Assembly: GCA_005406025.1 (NCBI GenBank)
Contig: BGZK01000491.1
Span: 62,001-126,000, forward strand
Source: Eumeta japonica
Lineage: Eukaryota; Arthropoda; Insecta; Lepidoptera; Psychidae
Direction: 5' to 3'
Length of the DNA stretch: 64,000 bases
Part shown: piece after piece, positions 25,501 to 37,532 of the stretch
Position numbering within the stretch: the stretch's first letter is position 1
Layout: each line of letters starts with the position of its first letter
Notes under the pieces: model-generated
Told to the model about the DNA's origin: nothing
Seen by the model: only the letters and a program-made list of their open reading frames with translations
The model's database searches: none
Position numbers and translations under genes: made by a program

Positions 25501-26690
25501 TTGCTTTAATTTTAAAGATAATAAAAAAGTCTAAATTAATTAAAGGATTTTTTCATAAATTATTATATTTTTTAGTTTTTCAGAGCTTATTGACGGAGAT
25601 GATTTTAGAAACTATATTGATGTTGTTTTTTTTTTGTTATTCTTTTTTTTTGTTTCTGTGACATTAAACTATTTTTGAAGTTGGCAGAATTAATCGCCTT
25701 TAAATTGTATGTAGTGGTATGCAAATTTTTCCATTTTCGTGTACTACATGGGTATAGCGTTTTAAAATTATAACCAAACCGTCGAATAGAACAATGATAG
25801 ACAACTTTATAAAACAGAACAAAAAAAAATTGCGTCTATTTTATTTTAATCTTACAGAAGTTGTAACAAGAGGTATTGGAAGAGTGAGGGACTTACCAGC
25901 CGTCTTAATTTAAGTTTTCTTTTATTTAATCCACCCTAATTTACTTATAGAACGGCATACGATTAGGACCGCAAAGTTACTAACTTGTATTTATTTTTTT
26001 AGTAACTCTGTTGCAACCGGATGAGCTCGGCCTACGCAATTATACATCACACATATGTTAAAATCATCTTTCAAGTTTTGGGTGCTGCACTGAAGTTCAC
26101 ACATTTAGGTACCGATTTGATATCATCCTGACATATACTAAATCTCTCTGTCTGCCTGTCTATGTGTTGCGCGCTTGTAACTTGAGAACCACTAGTCCTA
26201 TTTATAGGATCTTTTATTTTTTAATGTATAAATGCGGCCTTGCTCGCGTGAACAGAGAACGTATTGCTTAATCCTTCACACCGACCGGTTAGTGGTAACG
26301 ACGATATTCAACATTGAAGATTGGAATGGTCCACTCTCGATCGCGATCACGTCCAACAACGTGATCTGTCGACACAAAAATTGAAGGAATTCGTTTTATG
26401 TCCAAGCGGATGGAGTCGTGGAGCAAAATCTAATCTTTAATAAGTACATTTACCCAATATTAATTAACTAAAATTCGTTAGGTGCTTAATTTTTTGATGT
26501 TTTCAACAATTAATTCAATGGCAAGTGGTTATGTGTAAATAGAAGTATAAAAATATACTTTTATGCTATTTGCATTTTTAGCAAATACGGATATAAAAAT
26601 ACTGGTCGATACGACTGGTGTAAATTCAAATGTGGATCACTTCAGGGCGCTGTCACCCGAACGGCTGATTTTCACTTTTTTCTAATGTCC
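22561..26690. other. AT-rich intergenic stretch upstream of the tubulin gene
   Basis: No exon is recognised. A GGCCAAGAGCATGTCGGACC motif at 23642-23661 followed by AGGGTTCC, and ACGGACGGACGGACGG near 24243, belong to dispersed repeats of the kind described at 11.7 kb. The rest is unassigned. Confidence 0.45.
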
Positions 26691-26793
26691 AGTTCGGCCA
26701 AAATTTTCGTATAGAAGGCTTCTTAAGCCTATTTTTTTTTTATTTTTTTTATAATCGTTTTGCCCGGACTCGTCAAAATTATCTGTTGTTACG
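26690..26793 (+). promoter_or_regulatory. Probable 5' UTR/promoter of the alpha-tubulin gene
   Basis: This short stretch precedes the proposed ATG exon. It contains GTCCAGTTCGG, loosely like the arthropod TCAGT initiator, near 26687, and a long T-rich tract at about 26731-26751. The transcription start cannot be fixed from sequence alone. Confidence 0.3.
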
Positions 26794-26796
26794 ATG
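26794..26796 (+). CDS. Alpha-tubulin coding exon 1 (ATG only), proposed
   Basis: The next exon starts exactly at codon 2 (Arg of MREC) directly after an AG, so the start codon must lie in an upstream exon. ATG followed at once by GTAAGTG here is the best match seen: a strong donor, with A at -3. An intron right after the start codon is known from other alpha-tubulin genes. It implies a 2468-base first intron. Confidence 0.65.
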
Positions 26797-29700
26797 GTAA
26801 GTGTTAATTGTTTATAAGTTAGCGCATTTACTTTTCGCTAAGTTCACGACGTCCGCCGTTTGTATTCTGGTAAGTTGACTTGATGTCTGTATTTACGCTG
26901 TACTGATGCGATTCAAAAGACTTATCAAAATACTTAAACAACGATTTGTATACTTTTTTTAAAGTTTACGTAGCATTGGAGCGATACGAGGTTTACATTA
27001 ATAAGTCTTGGTTAAATCCGGGTCTATACATATATATATAATTTATTAATAATAATTGTGAGAAACATGAAAAGCCTTGTTCACGAGCTGCATTCTGTAT
27101 GTGAATAAAACGTATAAATTTCGCTAGGCCTGTGAATTTTGTCCCAAAGAAAATTTGGGACAAAATTCACAGTTTTCGAATTCGATATGTTCCAAAATTT
27201 TTAGAACATATCGAATTCGATTGAATGTCCATTCCAAATTTTGATTATGTACAATAGGTTGAGTCACATTTTATACAGAGATAATAATATTCAACATAGT
27301 TTTCTTCAACATAATTTTGTAGATAGCTATAAATTGTACGACAAACATTTTAAAATCATATGGTTTACACTAAGATTCATTTATCGAACAGTAAGCATAT
27401 AATAATATAATGAGTTATTATGAAGGGATAAAAACATTTCTCTTAATTTTGTCAACCGTTATTTCATTATCAATTGAAGATTTGAATGTGTGGTCAAATC
27501 AATAGTTTTTCGAAATTAACTTTCGATAAGGTCTCCTTTTACAAAACGTCCGTTGAATTAACATCGCGATCGGCCAAGGTTGAGTGTTTTCGTTTAATAT
27601 TTTCAGTCGCAACACAGCGCGCCCGCCCGCGCCTCGGGCTCCGTATCACAGAGAAACCCTATCCAAACAAATTACGTTAAACATGTAAGTTTCACACGGC
27701 CACATCGCAAACAGTTCACAGGTCAGAAATAGTTCACAGGTCAGAAACAGTTCACAGATCATAATCAGAATCTTACACTTTACCATAACATTCACCCTGG
27801 TCATTGTTATTTATGGTGTAGACTGACGCCAGAATCATAGAAGATTCTCCATAAATTTCCCAATTGTCTGAACTCATTTCGCATAAAATTGTGAGTAAAC
27901 ATGTAAAGCATTCCATTGATCACTGGATCCGTCGAATAGTTTTATTTTGCGAAATTTATATCCGCCGGCTCTTCTACTTCTACCTTTGGCTTCAGCCTCT
28001 TGTTCTCAAATACAGGCTCGTAACCATGGATGATGAATCGTTGAGTGTACCATTAGCAATTAAGTGGCAAAAACTTGACAAAACAATTCTTCCAGAAAAA
28101 CACCTCCCTCGACGCTAAATCGACGGCTGTTTCATTCCGACGTCATCCAATAACGAATACATTGCAAAAAAGCCACATTAGTCGTATAAAATTGTTATTA
28201 CAAAGGCTTTATTTTAGGCATATGCCTCCAATCAAAGAATGATTTGAAAAATGCCCATTTTTATATTGTACTCTCCAGATGTAAAACCCCTCCACAACAC
28301 AAAGACGAAATTATTGTTTGTAAATCAATAACTGGTCAAAGGCCAAATACGAACACAAACAACAGTAACTAGGGTTCCGTACCTCGAAAAGTTTAAAATT
28401 TTAGACCCAAACGGGCAAAACAGGCTATAAAATTTCTATATAAATTTTATGACTTATTATTTTCTTCACATGGATGAACAAGGATTTCGAAAAGATTTAC
28501 ATCTCACTCGCATCTAACCATAGCAAAAATGATTTTGAATTCATTAAGATATTTTATAAAAAATTAGATGTTGTCCCTCTATTTCCGAAAGTAAACGGCC
28601 GCAACTTTTTAAAATGTAATAAAAGTATTTGTTGTTTTAGGTACGGAACCCTTTGGTATAGGTATTTCGGACCAATCATTACTTTCAGAATCAATTCATC
28701 GTTTTAACGATGAATCACGTTTTAACTTAACGTTAAATTTGCAATTCTGCTTCGTAGATCATTAATAAATTGATGGAAGATACACCAAAATTATTTATTT
28801 AATTATTTAATGAGAGATATTGTTCTCTTAGTACAATTTTTCAGGAATTTCCGTAATAAATGTGAAAATACGCCTATTGTACATGACCATGTATGTTTTG
28901 GAATAATATAAAATTTTTTTTTGATTCCTATCGGAAATGGAGGGAGAAGGCATAAGATCGTAAACAAAAAGTAATTCAAACATTCCCAAAATATGTTCCA
29001 ATAAACTTTTAAAAAAGCAAAAACCTTTTCTCGAAAATAGGTTTTCAAGCTTGAATCGTATCGCTGTCGGACCTGTTTCACCCGTTTGAAGAAAAAAGAA
29101 ATTTCGCTTATTTTGGTATATTAGTGTATTGGCAGCATATTTAAAACAATTTTCAGTATTTGCGTCAAAGAACGTAGATCTATTTTTATACTTTTCGAGA
29201 TACGTAATCCATAGACGGCCACAAATCCGTCGCTATTCGCGCTAGCCTTCGTAATTCGTTACAGAGGGAATGCATCTCGATACACGTGGGCCAGGCGGGC
29301 GTGCAGATGGGCGTGGCCTGCTGGCAGCTGTACTGCATGGAGCACGGCATCCTGCCCGACGGGACGCTGCCGCTCAGAGAAAAACAAGCGCAGTCGGACT
29401 CGTGCTTCAACACTTTCTTCTCGGAGGCGGACGGCGGCAAGATGGTCCCCAGGGTGGTGATGGTCGATCTCGAAGAAAGCGTCGTCGGTGAGGTTTTTTT
29501 TTTGATAATCGCCCAAACGTCGAAGTAACTTTTCAATTGCACATATTAGGCGTGAATGCTGTAATACAATATTCTGCCTTCGATTTTTATATAGACAAAA
29601 TTTAACACTTATTCCATTTAGGATTCGTAAGTCCTCGACAAACTCAACCCTACAAACCTGAACATCTTTCTACAGTAAACTAGATTTTGATGACCCTCTT

Positions 29701-32700
29701 AGACAGTTAAAATTCCATAAAATTGATATTTAACAAGTCTTGCTAACTGTTTACTTTTCTGTTATAATTTTCTACACTGTCTTTTACAATACATGAAAAA
29801 CTTGATTAGTGAAAAAAATGTGACGAATACAACAAAAAATATTATTTACAGACGAGGTCCGAACGGGAGAGTACCGGCAACTGTATCATCCCGAACAGCT
29901 GATCACCGGCAAGGAGGACGCAGCCAACAACTACGCCCGCGGGCATTACACCACGGGCAGAGAAATCCTAAACCCGGTCATGGAGCGCGTGCGCAAGTTG
30001 GCCGACCAATGCACGGGCTTGCAGGCGAGTGTCTGCAGTTTATGTCAAATGAAATTAGTTTGTCATATTTATCTCAAAGATGAGCTAAGGATTCATAATG
30101 ATATATTTATATTATATACAAGTGAATAAGTTTTAAATCAACGATTTCAAATAAAATTTGATCCACGTCTTAGTTTCTCTATAACAGCAAATAATGGGCT
30201 TTCTATTCTTAAATCTCTGATATGCAGACGATTTCTTCAGATACATACGAAAAGTAATAACGATTTTCAGGTTGAAACTAGAATATTAAAACAAAAACTT
30301 TATGGACTTGGATCAATAAGATAGACTTCGAATGCACAGTATTTTTTTATGAAAAATATAATTAATCACATTGTTGATAAATAAAGCTACATAACATTAT
30401 ACCGTGAAATCGATTAATATTTTAAAAATACGGGAGTTCGAACTGAAAGTTTAAAATGAGATTATTGACTCAAAACGTTTTAACCACAGGGTTTCTTCGT
30501 GTTCCATTCATTCGGCGGCGGCACCGGCTCAGGGTTCACGTCCCTGCTTATGGAGATGCTCTCTGATGAATTCGGCAAGAGGAGCAAGCTCGAGTTCGCC
30601 ATATACCCCGCACCACAGGTATTGAGTATACCTACAAGCCTCATTAGATTTTTATAAGACAAATATACACGTAAAATTACATTTTATTTTCATTCAAATA
30701 ATATTTGGCTTTTTAAAAGGGTTCTAAACTTTATATACCAAAAGCCAAAATTTTGTGCGTCTAAGGACTCCAGCTCGGTGCCTATAGACCCTGGCTCTGC
30801 GCTTAAAAACTCCTATTTTGTGTGTCCAAGGGCCCCTGCATAACTTAAGACGGCCCTGATTATAAAAATAGTGCAATGTAACTAGGGTTCTGACTCGACG
30901 GTAGGAAAATAGTTTGGAATAAAAATATGAGCATAGGTACCTATTGATTTTATAGTTGTTACTATATTATTTGTATTGAGTTTTTTAAGAAAATTGTCTA
31001 AATCACCGAAATATATTTAAATTAATATGGATCTATACAATGGGATATTAAGAACTTTCGCTGAAATTGTATAAAATATTCTTATGTCAGTGTTACATGC
31101 CCCTAATAATATGTAGAAACCGATGTATTTACGGTTACAACTATTGTTTTTGTGACGACGATTAAGAACTTTAATAAAGAGAGGTATGTGCTTAAGTGAT
31201 TGACGTAATTTTAGTATAATAAACGATAAGATGTACATATACAGTCGGTTACTATTGACTAGTGTGCGTGAAATACGAAAAAGCTTTCATATATAGTTTC
31301 TTTAGTAGTCACATCGACTATACCTATATAAAATGTTAAGACGTTCGCACATGAACCAAAATACAAAAGCGACCCAACAGCAGAGTGGTATGAGACGAGA
31401 AGATCCCAAACCTTTGAAATTTCAGCAACACATCACTGAAAAATATTTCAAACTTTAAATTTCGTGGAATATACTATTAATGTCAAATGCAACTCGTCTT
31501 CGCTTTGATGACGACATAGTCGTTGGTTCGTTAACTCGTTCATTTCAGTCATTGAAGATAGGTCTCCCCTATAGATTTCCGTGACGTACGATCTTATATT
31601 ACCTACGATACGAGCAACCTGCAATCGACTGTGGTTTGCGACCTCTACCAGGTTGTCAGTCCACCTAGCGGAAGATAATTCCACGTCCAGCTGTGACATC
31701 CAGTTCGTGGTCGCCACTCGGAATCCTTTCTTCCCCAACTGCTATCAGTCCTACTAACGATGTGGACTGCCCATTGCCATCTCAAATTGAGGATTCTGTG
31801 ACCTATGTCGATCACGCTGATTTTTTTGCGGATTTCCTCGTTTCTGACTTAATTGCGCAAAGAAAACACGAACAATAACGCTCTCCATCACACGTGGAGT
31901 GATTTTTAATTTAAGATTAAGCGTTAGGTTCCGCGTCTGGCATTCGTATGTCATCAGTGGCAACACCCACTGATCAGAGTTTTTAGGCACTAAAGAATAT
32001 TCAACTTGCAGAAACCATGTAATTTCTTGAACTCTGTTCAGTCGGCCTGAATTCCTCTGCATTTTATTTACAGTGGCGTAGCTAAACGTGAGCGAAGTGG
32101 ACCCTTGCCCACGGCTTCGCACTTAAAGGGGCCTCACACAGACTTTTTAAATGCAATGCCATTAGAATTAAAATTCCCGTTTATTTTTAAATTGCCAAAA
32201 AATGTTGGCAACATTCGTCACAAACAGAACATAACTTAGCGCTATGTTAATAAAACATTTCTTTACACGAATTCTTCATAAAAAACAGTAAAGGTGGTAA
32301 AAATTTTGGAAAAAATGGAGGATATCGAAAATTCTATAAATGGGTAGTTCAAAATAAGATAGTTTATTCGTCAGTTTCATATGGTATATCAATGAAACTT
32401 GTAGTATTTTTTTAGACCAAAGTACGAAAAATTTTGTCTCCTTTAAAACTGAGTTTTTTTTTACCTGTAGTAATTATTTACAAATAATGATATAAATTAG
32501 AAGTCGCTATTAATTATGCGCAATTCTCGTAACTGAATCCACAAATTTCAGGAAACAGGTTTTAATTAATATATATGCAAAAGCCTAAGAATTCATAGAA
32601 AATAACAGTTGTGAGACTCCAATGATTTTAAAAAGAAATGAGTTCACAAGAAAAAGGAACTTTTTAAATTATGAAGCTGTAGATGATTCCGCTGAAAGTA

Positions 32701-35700
32701 CATTCAGAATCGACTTTTTTATTACAACGATTGACGCCGTGATGCAAGACATTGACACAAGATTTACTGCATTCACTGAATATTACATTTTTGGATTTTT
32801 GTACGATATAAATAATTTAAAATCTTTGCCAAATAACAAGCTTTTGTAATGATTTAGGTGTAGTACTTCAAGATGGAGAAATAAAACACATAGAATCTTA
32901 TGAGCTTTACGAAGAACTACAACTTTTAGTGCCTAATCTACCAAACTCCATTAGAAACGCCAATCAGATAATTGAATACATTATTGCCAATTAATTGGAA
33001 GACATGTATTCTAATATTTACATTGTTATTATAATTATGTTGACAGCTTCCACAGAAACAAGTTTTTTTTAAGTTAAAAATTATTAGAAACTACTTAAGA
33101 TACAGTATGAAGCAGGACTGATGTCCGATTTAGCAATACTCTCAATAAAAGCAGATTTAGCTGCAAAAGTCAATTGCAAATCCTTGCTAGAGAACTTGAG
33201 TAAAGCAAAAAGCCGAAGAACATTACTTTTGCAAAAAATTAGATCACTCGAGTTACAAAATAAAACCTTTTTTTCAAACCTATATATATTTATATATGCT
33301 TTTCACCGCCCATTTATATTTTTTCACTATCATGAGTGGGTATGTCGTGTCAAAACATGTTTGGTAAAATAGATTTTTTGGGTGTAGATCTTGGGAACGA
33401 AAGAAAAAAGATGCATCTTCGTCCACGTCTATATTAATCTACGCTACGCCACTGCTTATTTGGATCTATTAAATCTGATGGTCGGTCCCAAATAGACGTA
33501 TTAGTCAACAACTTCGATTGAAGAATCCTCAACTGTAGGTAGAACATGCGTATTTGATATAATTTTTGTTTTATTCGTCTTAATTTTAAAGCCATTTCTT
33601 GAAAAGCTCTACTGAGGTCTCCGAGCATAATGTCGAGATCGCGATATATATATTCATTAATAAATAATTAACGATAATTTTTTGATGCTTGTGCATCGAT
33701 GGACAATAGATACAGATGTTATAGATGGAACGATACTCTAAAATCCATTCCATAATACCTAAACACCGAAATATAACTTAAGTCATTATTTAGGTATCAA
33801 CGGCTGTGGTGGAACCCTACAATGCAGTGCTGACCACACATTCAACTATCGCGCACTCGGACTGCGCCTTCATGGTCGACAATGAGGCCATCTACGACAT
33901 CTGCCGGCGGAGACTGTCCATCGAGCGGCCGACTTACGCCAGCCTTAACAGACTCATTTCACAGGTCGGTACGATAACGATAGATGGCGCTTTTTTATAT
34001 CTATATTTTATGTATATTAATTTACAAATTAACAGTCTAGTGGAGAATATTTCAGAATTTATTATTGTATATAGTAAATTTTATAACAATCATTTTTATT
34101 ATATAAAAAAACAATGTATGTGTTGAAACAAATTTAAAATTATAAAGCCTCTTCCACTATCTCCTTTTAAACTGACATTTAACAAAAAAAAATCACTTTT
34201 TTAAAATAAAATTTGCGCTCCACGTCCTCGTTTTAACGATTGTTCAAGCGTTAAATGGAATACATGGAACGCAAAATTAATTTAAAAACTGACTCTTAAC
34301 TAAAATTGGGTTGGTGGTGAAAAGAAGATGGTGGAAGAAGCTTTTAATTTAATAATTAAGTACATAATTACATAAAAACGCCCTGTGAAAGCTCTATGAA
34401 ATATCCCATTTTTTAGTTGTAGTCAACAACACTCTATGCTTTAACTCCGACTCTCTGTCTGCAACTTAGCTCAAAAGAACTGTTAGGACTAGAAATCTGT
34501 AACTTGGCATGCGTATACCTATATATTAATCACGCCGACAAAGTAGTTAATAGTGGAAATAAATTCATGAAAAAAATTTTTTTAGATACTTTATTTCTTT
34601 CTACTCTATCCCGTGGCGTGGCGTGGGTGTCGTTGATAAAATCGTTGAAAAATATTGCAAATGTGTGGAAACCATTTTTCGAAACAGGGATCTGTTTACG
34701 AAATATTCCAAAATTATTTTCAAAACAATTTGACATGCATACTTACGGGCCTTTTCCGCCTTTAAACTGATGTTTAACAAAGTCACTTTCGAAATAAAAT
34801 TTGTGTTCCATGTCTTCCATTCAACGGATTTTAGCACAAAGAACTATGAGAAGGAGGACGTGGAATGTAGATTTTATTTTAAAAGTTGCTTTTTGTATAA
34901 TATCAGTTTAAAAGAAGACGATAGAAGAAGCTCTTAGTCCCCTTCACAATTTGATATTGTGATAGTCTTTTCCGATATTTATATCCTGATAATGCAGAGT
35001 ACTGCCTAGTTTATGCGTGAAACTTGAGAAACTGCTGATTTTTTAAAATAGTAAAGGCGTCAAACAAAGACTGCGTTCTCTTAGTCCTGATAAACAAATG
35101 GCACAGCTATATTATCAAGGAAATTAGTCAGTTGCAACGTCAGTTCTGACGCTGCAAGGATGCAGCTTACTTTAACCGTGGACTTAGAATTTGCTGATTA
35201 TAATTTAATATCTTGGATATAAGGCATTCAAAGACTTTAACGTTTCCTTCCAACTCCTCAATCCTGTTGCTGAAGGGATACCCGCCAATTGCATATAGAC
35301 CGCGCTCCAAAGCCCTTTTTTGAAAATAATTACTATTAGACTGAATCTTCATGAGTTGCTTCGTTTTTGACGAGACGCCCAACTCTGCATCCATGAAAAG
35401 TTCTTGCCTAAACTTTGTTACTAACAGGCAATTTTTTTCTTCCATCTTCGGGTAATTTTCTGAACTACTCTAAAAGAACTATTGTCCTACAAAATTAATA
35501 TATTAAGGACTTCCAAGACGTACCGATAGCGAACATAAAAAATGTTACTAACCAACTAATTTATATGCTGTTCTTTAGTATTGTACTCAATAAACATTAA
35601 TCCTAGGAAACCTCTTTACAAGACCAATACAGTACCTGACATGAATGTTAAGAAATTAACTGATCTTAAGCTATGAAGTTACTGGATGTAGAGAAAATCG

Positions 35701-37496
35701 AATATTAATCAATAATAATTTTGTATTACAAAGATACATAACTAGTTTTACATCGCTTTTTTGGAAAATATAACAAATTTGTTAATCTACTAACTGAAGA
35801 AATAAAATTTGGAATTAACAATATGACATTAAAAAATGGAAAGTAAAAACATTTTTTTAAAAACAAGCTTTTATTTAAATGCGATAAAAAGAACAAAATA
35901 AACTTTTGACAATTTTATTAACAACTTATAACGTCATTACAAAATTCATGTGATATAAAAGCTTGTCGCGACGTAAGACAATGATTTTATCCTACTTTAG
36001 GCCACGTATGCTTGACCAGCAGCGAAGAACTTCGAGCCCAAGTATACAACAGCATTAAAAATTACTAGACCGCCATCTTGGTTGTTCCGCCATGTTGAAT
36101 TTTAACGCCTTATAGCTGACCATGTATTGTCATCCAAACTAAACGTGTATACAAAAAAACAGCTCAATCGGTACAAGATGTCTGCTTCAAAATCTAATTG
36201 CAAAATCCCACCCGAATAAACATGTTCATACATTGCAAGTTGAGTAAAAACTTGTAATAAAATGCGTTTGTCCTCTCTTAGCATAAGTTTCTTACATCTA
36301 CGCAATGATTACGATTTGTTTGAACTAGAAAAATTATTAAACACTTAGAATTAAATAATAACTTTTCTTGATACTACGAAAACGAATACTACATTTTTAG
36401 ATAACTTTGTACATCATACTACTGCATTGTCAATATTTATATGATTTACTAGTTTCTGCAATTACCAAAACGGCATTGTTGTTATTACTTTTCGATACGG
36501 CTCAGCTGGTGCAATAATCTTAATGCAAACAATATTCCTAAATAAACTGGTGTTTAAACCACAAAATTAGTAAAGCGGGGTATATATTTTACAATTGCCG
36601 TAAAAAATCCTGTGTGGTAGCTCGCAAGCTTGTTTACCTCTAGAATATGCAATTAAAAAAAAGAGCAGAGCTGTCTTTTCGAGTTTCGAGCAAAAGGCCA
36701 GTTTCTGTCGCTACATTTTAGGGGTGCACGGTATGAGGAATAATGTGAAGCTTTTATTGTCAGATTCAAATAATAACTTGCCAGAAAAATCCTTTCGTAG
36801 AAGATTGTTATTTAATGTATACCGGCAGAAAGTGGCTCCCTAGCAACCGACTCGAGAAGACTAATCTATATATTTATACTTCTTCATGGATACTATCCTA
36901 TTATATCTGTCTTGCACGATTCCTTACTAGAAAACGGAATATTTAGGGGACCCAGATTCGTGTCTACATTATTTTCAAGTTTTTAGTACAGCATCTAATT
37001 ATAATAAAACGGTTAACTTTAATTTTTTCCCTTAATTTTATTAAAGTGCTTACTCAACATAGTTAAAAACTCAATTTTGTTTTGTTTACACGTTTTAATT
37101 TTTTGTTCTTAACAATAAACATGAGTTTCGTTCACCAGGTGGTTTCATCGATAACGGCCTCCCTGCGGTTCGACGGTGCGCTGAACGTAGACCTGACGGA
37201 ATTTCAAACGAATCTGGTGCCATATCCTAGGATACACTTCCCCCTGGTCGCGTACGCGCCGGTCGTCTCCGCCGACAAGGTTGCTTACCATCTAATATTA
37301 TAATACAGTATAGCTTATACACTACGTTTCATCTAATTATATAGTTTAATATAAACAACGCCATAAGCCTAAGCCTCATATAGTTTAATATAAGCAACGC
37401 AAACTCGTACAAGCACTTGATATTAATACAGCCTTTTTTTCAAATGTAAACCCTGAATCTAATCACTTCTATATGGAGAGGCTCCTGACGGAGTTC

Positions 37497-37532
<36 letters not shown>

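Larger units (their letters stand above)
26797..29264 (+). other. Alpha-tubulin intron 1
   Basis: It holds the twin hairpins at 27131-27220, a GC-rich patch at 27600-27660 beginning with an initiator-like TTCAGTCGC, an 18-base three-copy tandem repeat at 27711-27764, and the short inverted-repeat element at 28371-28652. The rest is AT-rich and unassigned. Confidence 0.6.
30619..33793 (+). other. Alpha-tubulin intron 4, with a nested transposon
   Basis: The 3175-base intron holds a degenerate hAT element (32071-33454) inserted into older, GC-richer, coding-like sequence at about 31440-32070 and 33455-33640. The rest is AT-rich. Confidence 0.8.

Noticed and set aside
29270..29491. Alternative open frames over tubulin exon 2
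   Set aside because: They are shadow frames of the conserved exon.
35167..35445. 92-codon minus-strand frame in tubulin intron 5
   Set aside because: The composition looks protein-like, but I cannot name a family or find a continuation. A transposon relic is possible; it needs a profile search.
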